From the NCBI GenBank assembly GCA_964244495.1, contig CAXTIU010000004.1, positions 186,001 to 250,000 on the forward strand: 64,000 nt of DNA, in the 5' to 3' direction. A program made the position numbers and the translations under genes. Shown here piece by piece: positions 43,384 through 52,330 of this stretch. Within the stretch, counting starts at the first letter, position 1; every line of letters begins with the position of its first letter. The notes beneath the pieces are model-generated. The model had not been told where the DNA came from. It ran no database searches and saw only the letters and a program-made list of their open reading frames with translations. The DNA comes from RH-AL1 sp964244495. GTDB taxonomy: Bacteria; Pseudomonadota; Alphaproteobacteria; Rhizobiales; Beijerinckiaceae.

Positions 43384-44985
43384 ATGCACGACTACCCCAG
43401 GAAGATCCTCAGCGCGCGCGTCTACGACGTCGCCATCGAGAGCCCGCTCGACCCGATGCCGCGCCTGTCGCAGCGCCTCGGCGTCGACGTGCGCCTGAAG
43501 CGCGAGGACCTGCAGCCGATCTTCTCGTTCAAGCTGCGCGGCGCCTACAACAAGATCGTCGGCCTCGACCCGAACGTGCGGGCGCGGGGCATCGTCACGG
43601 CGTCGGCCGGCAACCACGCGCAAGGGGTGGCGCTCGCCGCCGGCAAGCTCGGCATCGACGCGACCATCGTGATGCCGCGCACCACGCCGGCCATCAAGGT
43701 CGAGGGGGTGCGCCGGCTCGGCGGCGTCGTCGTGCTGCACGGCGACGCCTTCGACGACGCGCTCGCCCACGCCCGCGCGCTGGAGGCGGAGCGCGGCCTG
43801 ACCTTCGTCCCGCCCTACGACGATCCCGACGTGATCGCCGGGCAGGGCACGATCGGCATGGAGATCCTGCGCCAGCACCCGGACCCGATCGAGGCGATCT
43901 TCGTGCCGATCGGCGGCGGCGGGCTGGCGGCCGGCGTCTCCGTCTTCGTCAAGTACCTGCGCCCGGAGGTGAAGGTGATCGGCGTCGAGCCGGACGACGC
44001 GGCGAGCATGGCGGCGGCCTTGGCGGCCGGACACCGCGTCGACCTCGGCCAGGTCGGGCTGTTCGCCGACGGCGTCGCCGTCCGCCAGGTGGGCGAGGAA
44101 CCGTTCCGGATCTGCCGCGAGACCCTCGACGAGGTCGTCACCGTCTCGACCGACGAGATCTGCGCCGCCGTGAAGGACACGTTCGACGACACCCGCGCCA
44201 GCGCCGAGCCGGCCGGCGCGGTCGGCCTGGCGGGCCTCAAGAAATACGCCGAGCGGCAGGCGGCGGCCGGCCGGCCCTGCCGGGGCGCGCTGGTGACGAT
44301 CAACAGCGGCGCCAACCTCAACTTCGACCGGCTGCGCCACATCGCCGAGCGCGCCGAGCTCGGCGAGAAGCGCGAGGCGCTGCTCGCCGTCACCATCCCC
44401 GAGGAGCCGGGCTCCTACCGCGCCTTCATCCGCACGCTGGGGCCGCGCCTCGTCACCGAGTTCAACTACCGCTACGCCCACGAGCGCGAGGCGCACGTCT
44501 TCGTGGGCGTCCGGCTCGTCGGCGGCGCCAGGGAGAAGAGCGAGCTGGTGGCGAGCTTGCGCGAGGCCGGCTACGACGTGGTCGACCTCAGCGACGACGA
44601 GACCGCCAAGGTCCACGTCCGCTACATGGTGGGCGGCCGCGCCGGCGGGCTTCCCGACGAGCGGCTCTACCGGTTCCAGTTCCCCGAGCGGCCCGGCGCG
44701 CTTCTCAAGTTCCTCGACGGGCTGGCGCCCGGCTGGAGCATCTCGCTGTTCCACTACCGCAACCACGGGGCGGACTACGGGCGCGTGCTGGCCGGCATCC
44801 TGGTGCCCGACGACGAGTTGCGGCGCTTCGAGGCCTGCCTCGACGCGCTGGGCTATCCCTATTGGGACGAGAGCCGCAACCCAGCCTACCAGATCTTCCT
44901 GAACGGCGGGGCGCCGCGTCCCCTCGCCGCCGCCGACAAGGAGGAGCGGGTCGCGGCGCTGGAGGCGGTGCGCGCCCTGATCTGA
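43384..44985 (+). CDS. ilvA: Threonine ammonia-lyase, biosynthetic (threonine dehydratase)
   Basis: 533 residues. PLP enzyme that deaminates threonine to 2-oxobutanoate, the first step to isoleucine. KREDLQPIFSFKLRGAYN holds the Schiff-base lysine; SAGNHAQGVA and the phosphate loop GGGGLAAG are intact. Residues about 330-510 form two ACT-like regulatory domains (LLAVTIPEEPGSYRAF and RFQFPERPGALLKFL), so isoleucine feedback is expected. Start: ATG before HDYPRKIL. fdhD follows after 17 bases. Confidence 0.96.
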   Translation: MHDYPRKILSARVYDVAIESPLDPMPRLSQRLGVDVRLKREDLQPIFSFKLRGAYNKIVGLDPNVRARGIVTASAGNHAQGVALAAGKLGIDATIVMPRTTPAIKVEGVRRLGGVVVLHGDAFDDALAHARALEAERGLTFVPPYDDPDVIAGQGTIGMEILRQHPDPIEAIFVPIGGGGLAAGVSVFVKYLRPEVKVIGVEPDDAASMAAALAAGHRVDLGQVGLFADGVAVRQVGEEPFRICRETLDEVVTVSTDEICAAVKDTFDDTRASAEPAGAVGLAGLKKYAERQAAAGRPCRGALVTINSGANLNFDRLRHIAERAELGEKREALLAVTIPEEPGSYRAFIRTLGPRLVTEFNYRYAHEREAHVFVGVRLVGGAREKSELVASLREAGYDVVDLSDDETAKVHVRYMVGGRAGGLPDERLYRFQFPERPGALLKFLDGLAPGWSISLFHYRNHGADYGRVLAGILVPDDELRRFEACLDALGYPYWDESRNPAYQIFLNGGAPRPLAAADKEERVAALEAVRALI

Positions 44986-45002
44986 TCCGCAACCACCGAG
45001 CG

Positions 45003-45866
45003 ATGGACACCCTCTTGCCGCAACCCGCCGCCCCACCGCCCGTCGCGATCGCGCCCGACATGATCGACGCCGTGACGCTGACGCCCTCGCGCGTGCTCGC
45101 CTTCGACGGGCGGGTCGTGCGCGAGGGCGATCACGCCGTGGCGGTCGAGGTGCCGGTGCAGGTCACCTTCGCCGACGTGCCCTTCGCGGTGATGATGCTG
45201 ACGCCCGCCGACCTCGTCGACTTCGCCTACGGCTTCAGTTTGACCGAGGGCATGATCGAGCGCGCCGCCGACATCCGCGACGTGGTGGCGACCCGCGTCG
45301 ACGACGGCTGGCGGCTCGCCGTCACGCTCAACGGCGAGCGCCTGCGCAAGCACCTGGCCCGCCAGCGCGCGATGACCGGGCGGACGGGGTGCGGCGTCTG
45401 CGGCATCGACGACATCGAGGCGCTGCGGCGCGCCGAGCGCGGCGCGACGGCGGCCCCGCCGGTCGCGCTCGCCGCCATCGAGCGGGCGCTCGCCGCGCTC
45501 GACGAGGGCCAAGTCCTCAACGCCCGCACCCGCGCGGTGCACGCCGCCGCCTGGGCGGACGCGTCCGGCGCCATCCACCACGTGCGGGAGGACGTCGGGC
45601 GCCACAACGCGCTCGACAAGCTGGTCGGCGCCCTGGTGCGGACGGAGGTCGACACGCGGGCCGGCTTCATCGTCATCACCAGCCGCTGCTCGTTCGAGAT
45701 GGTCGAGAAGGCGGCGACCGCCGGCGCCGGCGCGCTCGTGTCCATCTCGGCGCCGACCTCGCTCGCGATCGCCCGCGCCCGCGCGCTCGACGTGACCCTC
45801 GTCGCCATCGCCCGGCGCGACACGCTCACCGTCTTCAACGGGATGGACCGCGTCACCATCCCGTAA
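45003..45866 (+). CDS. fdhD: Formate dehydrogenase accessory sulfurtransferase FdhD
   Basis: 287 residues. Transfers sulfur from a cysteine desulfurase to the molybdenum/tungsten cofactor of formate dehydrogenase. The catalytic loop GCGVCG has Cys130 and Cys133. HHVREDVGRHNALDKL and SRCSFEMVEKAA are the other family signatures. No formate dehydrogenase subunits are in the window, so the client enzyme is elsewhere. Confidence 0.95.
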   Translation: MDTLLPQPAAPPPVAIAPDMIDAVTLTPSRVLAFDGRVVREGDHAVAVEVPVQVTFADVPFAVMMLTPADLVDFAYGFSLTEGMIERAADIRDVVATRVDDGWRLAVTLNGERLRKHLARQRAMTGRTGCGVCGIDDIEALRRAERGATAAPPVALAAIERALAALDEGQVLNARTRAVHAAAWADASGAIHHVREDVGRHNALDKLVGALVRTEVDTRAGFIVITSRCSFEMVEKAATAGAGALVSISAPTSLAIARARALDVTLVAIARRDTLTVFNGMDRVTIP

Positions 45867-45981
45867 GCGTTGACGCATCGGCCCCGATCACGGTGGCCGC
45901 GCGGCTTGTTCGGCCGTGCCGAACCCCTTACTAGACGCGCGCCCACGCGCTCGTGCCGACCGCGTCGGCCGAGGGGTCGCC

Positions 45982-47481
45982 ATGTTTCCCAAGCCCGTGC
46001 AGCTCTTGCAGCCCAACACCTACGCCTACGAATCCTCGCCCATGGTGAAGGCGACCGGGTTCCGGGAGTACGACGCCCGCTGGCTGTTCGAGCGCGAGAT
46101 CAACCTGATGGGCGTGCAGGCCCTGGGCCTGGGGCTGGGCACCCTGATCCACGAGATGGGCGTCGAGCCCAAGCTCGTCACCGGGCACGACTTCCGCTCC
46201 TACTCGGCCTCGATCAAGAACGCGCTGATCACCGGCCTGATGGCGGCCGGCGTCCGCGTCCACGACATCGGGCTGGCGCTCTCGCCGATGGCCTATTACG
46301 CGCAGTTCGCGCTCGACTGCGCGGCGGTGGCGATGGTGACGGCGTCCCACAACGACAACGGCTGGACCGGCGTGAAGATGGGCGTGCAGCGCCCGGTCAC
46401 CTTCGGGCCGGAGGAGATGGGCCGGCTGCGCGACCTCGTGATGGCCGGCGAGTCTCAGTACCGCGGGGGCGGCGCCTACGTCTTCGAGAACGACTTCCCC
46501 GCCCGCTACCTCGCCGACCTCACCACCCGGCCGAAGCTCAAGCGCCGGATCAAGGTGGTGGCCGCCTGCGGCAACGGCACGGCCGGCGCCTTCGCGCCCG
46601 GCATGCTGGAGGCGCTCGGCTGCGAGGTCGTGCCGCTCGACACCGAGCTCGACTTCACCTTCCCCCGCTACAACCCCAACCCGGAGGACATGGCCATGCT
46701 GCACGCCATGGCCGACGCCGTGAGGGCGAGCGGCGCCGACGTCGGCCTCGGCTTCGACGGCGACGGCGACCGCTGCGGCGTCGTCGACGACCACGGCGAG
46801 GAGATCTTCGCCGACAAGATCGGCGTGATGCTCGCCCGCGACCTGTCGGCGCTGCACCCCGGGGCCACCTTCGTCGTGGACGTGAAGTCGACCGGCCTCT
46901 TCGCGACCGACCCCGTCCTGCTGGCGAACGGCGTGAAGGCCGACTACTGGAAGACCGGCCATTCCTACATCAAGCGCCGGGTCAGCGACCTGAACGCCCT
47001 CGCCGGTTTCGAGAAGTCCGGCCATTTCTTCTTCAACGCGCCGGTCGGGCGCGGCTACGACGACGGCCTCGTCACCGCCATCGCCGTGCTCGACATGCTC
47101 GACCGCAACCCCACCAAGTCGATGGCGGACCTCTACGCGGACCTGCCGAAGACCTGGGGATCGCCGACCATGTCGCCGCACTGCCCGGACGAGGCGAAGT
47201 ACGGCGTGATCGACAGGGTGACCGCGCGCATCCAGGCCATGCGGGAGAAGGGCGAACCGATCATCGGCCAGCCGATCCGCGACGTGACCACCGTCAACGG
47301 CGTCCGCGTCACGGCGGGGGACGGCACCTGGGGCCTCGTGCGCGCCTCGTCCAACAAGCCGGAACTCGTCGTCGTCGTCGAGAGCCCGGCGGCGGAGGCC
47401 AACATGCGGGCCATGTTCGGGGCGCTCGACGCGATCCTGCGGGAGAACCCGGAGGTCGGGGCCTACAACCAGACGATCTAG
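45982..47481 (+). CDS. Phosphomannomutase/phosphoglucomutase (alpha-D-phosphohexomutase)
   Basis: 499 residues. The phosphoserine loop TASHNDNGWTGVKMG, the metal-binding FDGDGDRCGVVD and a C-terminal phosphate-binding domain are present. Interconverts hexose 1- and 6-phosphates, supplying GDP-mannose or UDP-glucose for the exopolysaccharide and periplasmic glucans. The ATG has GAGGGG upstream. The substrate preference is not shown by sequence. Confidence 0.92.
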   Translation: MFPKPVQLLQPNTYAYESSPMVKATGFREYDARWLFEREINLMGVQALGLGLGTLIHEMGVEPKLVTGHDFRSYSASIKNALITGLMAAGVRVHDIGLALSPMAYYAQFALDCAAVAMVTASHNDNGWTGVKMGVQRPVTFGPEEMGRLRDLVMAGESQYRGGGAYVFENDFPARYLADLTTRPKLKRRIKVVAACGNGTAGAFAPGMLEALGCEVVPLDTELDFTFPRYNPNPEDMAMLHAMADAVRASGADVGLGFDGDGDRCGVVDDHGEEIFADKIGVMLARDLSALHPGATFVVDVKSTGLFATDPVLLANGVKADYWKTGHSYIKRRVSDLNALAGFEKSGHFFFNAPVGRGYDDGLVTAIAVLDMLDRNPTKSMADLYADLPKTWGSPTMSPHCPDEAKYGVIDRVTARIQAMREKGEPIIGQPIRDVTTVNGVRVTAGDGTWGLVRASSNKPELVVVVESPAAEANMRAMFGALDAILRENPEVGAYNQTI

Positions 47482-47488
47482 CGCCCGC

Positions 47489-47992
47489 TCAGCGCGGCCC
47501 GGCCGCGACGCTGCCCGGCGCCGGCGTCGCCGACGCGAGCATGCGCGCGGTATGCGCCTGGTCCTGGCTCGCCGTCGCGCTCAGGTACTTGTCGTCGTCG
47601 CCGAGCCGCTCGGTCGGCTGGCACTTCGGCGCGCAACTATAGGACTGGCGGTCCATGCCCCGTTGCACGACCAGCGAACTGGTTCCGGCGACGACCTCGA
47701 TCGTCGATTCCGCGACGGGGTTGCCGCCCGCGTCGAGCGCGATGAAGTTCGTCTCGCCGAACGCCTTCGGCGACAGGATCATCAGGCTGTTCTGCTTCAT
47801 GAGCGTCACGTCCGCCACCGTCGGGTTGCCGATGACGAGCGTCTGCGTGCCGGCGGGTATTTTCACCAGTTTGGCCTGATCGATCACCGCCACGATCTTG
47901 CCGTCGCCGGCCAGGCAGGGTGCCGCCGCCATCATCAGTGTGCCGACGGTCAAACACCGCAGCACCCGGTGTCCGCACAACATCATACGCAT
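47489..47992 (-). CDS. Pilus-assembly N-terminal domain protein (CpaC N-domain-like), secreted
   Basis: 167 residues from ATG 47992 (GAGG six bases upstream; the longer upstream frame is not protein-like). Signal peptide about residues 1-28 (MMAAAPCLAG). The rest is a T2SS-T3SS pilN domain: QAKLVKIPAGTQTLVIGNPTVADVTLMKQNSLMILSPKAFGETNFIALDAGG, which closely resembles the N-domain of the CpaC secretin coded in the operon. It is divergent from flp and could help secretin assembly in the periplasm. Confidence 0.85.
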   Translation of the reverse strand: MRMMLCGHRVLRCLTVGTLMMAAAPCLAGDGKIVAVIDQAKLVKIPAGTQTLVIGNPTVADVTLMKQNSLMILSPKAFGETNFIALDAGGNPVAESTIEVVAGTSSLVVQRGMDRQSYSCAPKCQPTERLGDDDKYLSATASQDQAHTARMLASATPAPGSVAAGPR

Positions 47993-48311
47993 GTCACGCC
48001 TCGACGCATACTCTACATCACGCCCCAACAAGCGGGCAAAGCGGTAAAGTTTCCATGAAGCCGATCGGTGCCGAGCGAAGCGGGGTGCGGACGACGTTCC
48101 CGGGTCGTGCCTCCCCATGCGGCGAGCCGATCCCGGTGACCTTCGACGGAACTCGTTAACCATGGATCGCGGGCGTCCCGCCGTCGGCGGCGCGACCCGG
48201 GCGCCTTAACCGCATCGCAACACATGAACCCTAGTCTTCGTTTCATTCCAGCGTAGCCCGGTAAGGGATCTCTGCTGGGGTCCTTGGAAAAGAGCGTAGG
48301 GAATCAGAGCC
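47993..48311. other. Divergent promoter region of the pilus locus
   Basis: 319 bases between the pilN-domain gene and flp. It contains TTAACCAT at 48156-48163 and TTAACCGC at 48206-48213. No gene seen. Confidence 0.6.
48156..48163 (+). promoter_or_regulatory. TTAACCAT motif upstream of flp (CtrA half-site type)
   Basis: Exact match to the eight-base motif associated with CtrA in alphaproteobacteria; flp pilin genes are CtrA targets in Caulobacter. 149 bases before the flp start. Confidence 0.4.
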
Positions 48312-48476
48312 ATGAAGAATCTCGTCAGCCGTTTCGCCGCCGACCAGTCCGGAGCCACCGCCATCGAGTACGGCCTCATCGCCGGCCTCATCTCCGTCGT
48401 GATCATCGTGTCCGTCACCACCCTCGGCACCAAGCTGAGCAGCCAGTTCAACAAGATTCAGGGCAACCTCAGCTAA
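48312..48476 (+). CDS. flp: Flp/Tad pilin major subunit
   Basis: 54 residues, typical for Flp prepilins. Short leader of 14 residues ending in Gly14, then ATAIEYGLIAGLISVVIIV: the Flp motif with Glu at +5 and Tyr at +6, followed by the hydrophobic assembly helix. Cleaved by the CpaA peptidase coded downstream and assembled into adhesive pili. A strong terminator follows, so flp can be transcribed separately in large amount. Confidence 0.97.
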   Translation: MKNLVSRFAADQSGATAIEYGLIAGLISVVIIVSVTTLGTKLSSQFNKIQGNLS

Positions 48477-48532
48477 GTCGCGCCGAGAGCGGCGTCGGGT
48501 CACCTCGAACGAGGTTGGGTCCGATCAGGTCG

Positions 48533-48563
48533 AACGGCTCCGCTCATCGCGGAGCCGTTTTCG
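48533..48563 (+). terminator. Rho-independent terminator after flp
   Basis: Perfect 11-bp stem (AACGGCTCCGC with GCGGAGCCGTT), five-base loop, then TTTTCGTTT. Confidence 0.88.
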
Positions 48564-48656
48564 TTTCGGGCGCGCCGGGATGGAAGTAACGGGACAGTAA
48601 ACCTCCCCCGGCATCGTGCGGGGATCGTCTACGTCAACGACCAGGGACTGCCGGCC

Positions 48657-49163
48657 ATGCTGCAAATCACGACACTCGTGTTCTTCCCGGCCGTCATGGC
48701 CTTCGCCGCGTTGTCCGACCTGTTCACGATGACGATCTCCAACCGTGTCTCGATCGCGCTGTGCCTCGTCTTCCTGCCGTTCGCGCTGCTGGCCGGCCTT
48801 TCCCTGGCGGACATCGGCCTGCACCTGGCGTGCGGGTTCGGCGTGCTGGTCGTCACCTTCACCATGTTCGCCATGGGCTGGATCGGCGGCGGCGACGCGA
48901 AGCTCGCCGCCGCGACCGCCCTCTGGATCGGCTGGGACCGCCTCCTCGACTTCGGCACCGAGTCCGCGTTGATCGGCGGCGCGCTCACGCTGACCATCCT
49001 CGCGGTCAGACAAGTCCCGCTTCCGCGCTTCGCGTTGACGGTGGAGTGGATCATGCGCCTGCACGAGCGCGACACCGGCATCCCCTACGGCATCGCGCTC
49101 GCCGCCGCCGGCCTTCTCGTCTACCCGCAAACGATGCTGTGGACCGCCGCCGTCGCGTCCTGA
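48657..49163 (+). CDS. cpaA: Prepilin peptidase CpaA/TadV
   Basis: 168 residues, about five membrane helices. Aspartyl protease of the type 4 prepilin family: Asp21 in ALSDLFTM and the GWIGGGDAK motif supply the two catalytic aspartates. It lacks the N-methyltransferase domain, as usual for TadV. Cleaves the Flp prepilin coded upstream. Confidence 0.94.
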   Translation: MLQITTLVFFPAVMAFAALSDLFTMTISNRVSIALCLVFLPFALLAGLSLADIGLHLACGFGVLVVTFTMFAMGWIGGGDAKLAAATALWIGWDRLLDFGTESALIGGALTLTILAVRQVPLPRFALTVEWIMRLHERDTGIPYGIALAAAGLLVYPQTMLWTAAVAS

Positions 49164-49225
49164 AGCCTCCATCGAGGGCGTGCGCCGCGCCAGCATCGCG
49201 ACGACGGCGAATGCGGCAGGTTTCG

Positions 49226-49240
49226 TTAACCATAACTTGA
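49226..49240 (+). promoter_or_regulatory. CtrA-like box upstream of cpaB
   Basis: TTAA-N7-TTGA, one mismatch from the TTAA-N7-TTAA CtrA consensus, and it includes an exact TTAACCAT (49226-49233). It is 60 bases before cpaB in the 137-base gap after cpaA. Confidence 0.45.
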
Positions 49241-49300
49241 CGTTTTCAGGGTCAAATCATCGGTGCGCCCGCCCCGGGTGCGCCTTTGGTCCCGACCCGC

Positions 49301-50086
49301 ATGAAAGCAGCTCGTCTCGTCGTCCTGGGTGTCGCCGTGTCGGCCGGACTCGGCGCCGCCTACCTCATGGCCGGCACCAAGCAGCCCGAGCCGGTGCGCG
49401 CCCTCGCCCCGCCGCCGCCGCCGATGCCGACGACCGACGGCGTGCTGGTCGCCGCCCGCGACCTCGGCTTCGGCGCGAGCGTCACCGAGGCCGACATGCG
49501 CTGGCAGAGCTGGCCGAAGGATCAGGTGCCGGGCGGCGTGATCCGCCAGAGCCAGCAGCCCAACGCCATGGCCGACGTGAAGGGCTCGATCGTCCGATCC
49601 AATTTCGCCAGCGGGGAGCCGCTGCGCGCCGAGCGACTGGTGAAGGGGGCCGGCTCAGGGTTCCTGTCGGCCGTCCTGCCGAGCGGATCGCGGGCCATCG
49701 CCATCGACATCGCCGACCAGGGCAAGACGGCCGGCGGCTTCATCCTCCCCAACGACCACGTCGACGTGATCCGCACCTACCACCCCGAGGACGCGCCGGC
49801 CGCCCTGGCGAGCGAAACCATCCTCAGCAACATCCGCGTGCTCGCCATCGGCCAGTCGGTGCAGGAAAAGGCGGCCGAACGCACGATCCAGGGATCGACG
49901 GCGACGCTCGAACTGACGCCGCCGCAGGCCGAGAAGGTGATCCTCGCCCAGCGAACCGGCCAGCTCACGTTGTCGCTGCGCAGCATGGTCGATTCCGACA
50001 AGAGCGATCCCGTCAAGCCCGTCGAGGCGCCGCAGACGATGACCGTCATCCGCTTCGGCACGCCCACCGAAGCGAGGATCCGATGA
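49301..50086 (+). CDS. cpaB: Flp pilus assembly protein CpaB/RcpC
   Basis: 261 residues. N-terminal membrane anchor (about 5-25), then an SAF/antifreeze-like domain (GVLVAARDLGFGASVTEADMRW) and the CpaB C-terminal region with GGFILPNDHVDVIRTY and TATLELTPPQAEKVILAQRTGQLTLSLR. Periplasmic partner of the secretin. First gene of the cpaB-cpaC-cpaD-cpaE unit. Confidence 0.95.
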   Translation: MKAARLVVLGVAVSAGLGAAYLMAGTKQPEPVRALAPPPPPMPTTDGVLVAARDLGFGASVTEADMRWQSWPKDQVPGGVIRQSQQPNAMADVKGSIVRSNFASGEPLRAERLVKGAGSGFLSAVLPSGSRAIAIDIADQGKTAGGFILPNDHVDVIRTYHPEDAPAALASETILSNIRVLAIGQSVQEKAAERTIQGSTATLELTPPQAEKVILAQRTGQLTLSLRSMVDSDKSDPVKPVEAPQTMTVIRFGTPTEARIR

Positions 50087-50108
50087 CCCCCGTCGTGAAG
50101 GTGTCCCC

Positions 50109-51605
50109 ATGAGCGAGGAACGTTTGCATCGGCGCCGGCTCGCCGTCACGAACGCCTGCCGGGTCGCCCTGGCCGCGCTGCTGACCGCCGCCTCCGTCCA
50201 GCCCGCTCCCGCACGGTCCCGTGCCGTGCCGGAGGACGACCTCAACGCCGGTAACCACCGCATCAGCATGGGCGTCGGGAAGTCGACGATCATCGACCTG
50301 CCGGAGGATGCCGCCGAGATCTTCGTCGCCAACCCCGCCGTCGCCAACGCCGTGGTGCGCACAGCCCGCCGCATCTACATCATCGGGGCCGGCGCCGGCC
50401 AAACGTCGTTGTTCGCGCTCGACAAGCAGGGGCAGCGGATCGCGTCCTACGAGATCAACATCGGCCGCGACATCGGCGAACTCACCCAGATCCTGCGCGC
50501 CGCGCTGCCGAGCGCGGCGATCCAGGTCCGCACGATCAACGACACGATCATCCTCACCGGCGCGGTCGACTCGGCCGAGGATGCGCAGCGCGCCTCCGAC
50601 ATGGCCCAGGGCTTCGCGAAGAACGCGACCAGCGGCGTCCCGGGCGCGGGAGCGGGCGGCCTCGTCATCAACTCGCTGACGATCCGGGGCCGCGACCAGG
50701 TCATGCTGAAGGTCACGGTGTCCGAGATGCGCCGCGACATCGCCAAGCAGCTCGGCATCTCGTCGAGTTCGTGGGGCGCGCTGACCCAGTACAACCCCTT
50801 CGCGATCAACGGCGCGCTCTCGGCCGGCAGCGCCGTGTTCGGCGACGGCAGCGCCGCGCCGACGACGAGCGCGGTCAACATCAACTCCTACAACGGCCTG
50901 AAGGCGACGCTGCAGGCCTTCGAGCGCTACGGCGTGACACACACGCTCGCGGAGCCGACGGTGACCGCCGTGTCCGGGGAGAACGCGAAGTTCACCGTTG
51001 GCGGCGAGTTCCCCTACTCGACCGGCCTCATCTGCTCCGGGGCGTCGTCGGGCGCCGGCACCACCTCCACCTCCGCCTGCACCACCGGCGCCGCCTTCAA
51101 GCCCTACGGCATCACCATCAACTTCGAGCCGGTCGTGCTGTCCGAGGGCCGCGTCCTGCTCCACCTCGCGACGGAAGTGACCGACCTCGACTTCACCCAC
51201 GGCGCCATCGTGGGCGGCGTCACGACGCCGGGCCTCCTCACCCGCAAGAACGAGACGACGATCGAGCTTCCCTCCGGCGGCTCGATCGCCACCGCCGGGC
51301 TCATCCAGCAGCAGTCGCTGCAAACCATCAACGGCCTGCCCGGGCTGCTCAACATCCCGATCCTCGGCACCCTGTTCCGCTCCCGGGACTACCAGCGCAA
51401 CGAGACCGAGCTGCTGATCTTCGTCACGCCGATCATCGTCAAGCCGATCGCGCCGAGCGCCGTGGTCAAGCCGGACGACGGCTTCACCGAGGCGACCGAT
51501 CCGCAAGCGTGGCTGCTCGGCCGCATGAACAAGCTCTACGCGACACCGAGCAATCCCGAAGCCGCCAAGAACTACCGTGGCCGCGTCGGCTTCATCCAGG
51601 ATTGA
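50109..51605 (+). CDS. cpaC: Flp pilus secretin CpaC/RcpA
   Basis: 498 residues: signal peptide, pilN domain (about 55-130, VGKSTIIDLPEDAAEIFVANP), BON-like domain (about 130-190) and the C-terminal secretin domain with LAEPTVTAVSGENAKFTVGGEFPY and ELPSGGSIATAGLI. Forms the outer-membrane channel for the pilus. The stop overlaps the cpaD start (TGATG). Confidence 0.97.
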   Translation: MSEERLHRRRLAVTNACRVALAALLTAASVQPAPARSRAVPEDDLNAGNHRISMGVGKSTIIDLPEDAAEIFVANPAVANAVVRTARRIYIIGAGAGQTSLFALDKQGQRIASYEINIGRDIGELTQILRAALPSAAIQVRTINDTIILTGAVDSAEDAQRASDMAQGFAKNATSGVPGAGAGGLVINSLTIRGRDQVMLKVTVSEMRRDIAKQLGISSSSWGALTQYNPFAINGALSAGSAVFGDGSAAPTTSAVNINSYNGLKATLQAFERYGVTHTLAEPTVTAVSGENAKFTVGGEFPYSTGLICSGASSGAGTTSTSACTTGAAFKPYGITINFEPVVLSEGRVLLHLATEVTDLDFTHGAIVGGVTTPGLLTRKNETTIELPSGGSIATAGLIQQQSLQTINGLPGLLNIPILGTLFRSRDYQRNETELLIFVTPIIVKPIAPSAVVKPDDGFTEATDPQAWLLGRMNKLYATPSNPEAAKNYRGRVGFIQD

Positions 51606-52330
51606 TGCCCATGACAGCTCCCCCATCACGGTCTGGACTCCGGGCGGCGGGCACGATCGCCGCGCTGCTCGCGCTCGCCGGCTGCGGCACGACCGACAGG
51701 ATCAAGCCGTCGGCGATCGCCCTCGAGGATTACCACGCCCGCCACCCGATCGTGCTGGCCGAGGCGCGCACGGCGGTCGACGTCTTTCCCGCGACCGGCG
51801 GCGGCAGGCTCGACACGCACTCCGCCAAGCAGGTCTACGCCTTCGCCCAGCAATACCGCGAACTCGGGCACGGACCGGTCCTGGTCCTCGTGCCGCGCGG
51901 GCGCGGTGTGGAGCAGCCGGCGGTCGTCGCCGACATCCGCCGCGTGCTCGCGGCCGGCGGTGCGCATGGCGGCGTGGAGGTTTCGAGCTACCCCGCGGCC
52001 GACCCCGCGCTCGCCTCCCCGGTGAGGTTGAGCTTCGTCGGCCTCAAGGCGAAGGTCGCCGACCAGTGCGGGCAGTGGCCGAGCGATCTCGCCTCTGGCA
52101 GCAGCATCGAGACGTGGGACAACAAGAGCTACTGGAACTTCGGCTGCGCGACGCAGGCCGCGCTCGCCGCCCAGACCTCCGACCCCCGCGACCTCGCGAC
52201 CCCGCGCGGCGAGGAGCAGTCCGACGCCCTCATCCGCATCCGCGGCATCAACTCGATCCGCAACGGCAGCGACCCCAACACCAGTTGGTCGACGCACAAC
52301 AGCAGCATCGGTTCGGTGGGAGGCGGTTGA
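51605..52330 (+). CDS. cpaD: Flp pilus lipoprotein CpaD
   Basis: 241 residues. Lipoprotein signal with ALLALAGCG. The RTAVDVFPA-like segment in the middle and the end region NFGCATQAALAAQTSDPRDLATPR are the usual CpaD blocks. It is the secretin pilotin-like outer-membrane partner. ATG overlaps the cpaC stop; ATG 51611 is an alternative. Stop overlaps the cpaE start. Confidence 0.93.
   Translation: MPMTAPPSRSGLRAAGTIAALLALAGCGTTDRIKPSAIALEDYHARHPIVLAEARTAVDVFPATGGGRLDTHSAKQVYAFAQQYRELGHGPVLVLVPRGRGVEQPAVVADIRRVLAAGGAHGGVEVSSYPAADPALASPVRLSFVGLKAKVADQCGQWPSDLASGSSIETWDNKSYWNFGCATQAALAAQTSDPRDLATPRGEEQSDALIRIRGINSIRNGSDPNTSWSTHNSSIGSVGGG

Noticed and set aside
42906..45866. Long plus-strand frame across bluB, ilvA and fdhD, and a long minus-strand frame at 42982-45036
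   Set aside because: Arg/Ala/Gly/Pro-rich shadow sequence; the real proteins are in other frames (fdhD occupies only the end of the first).
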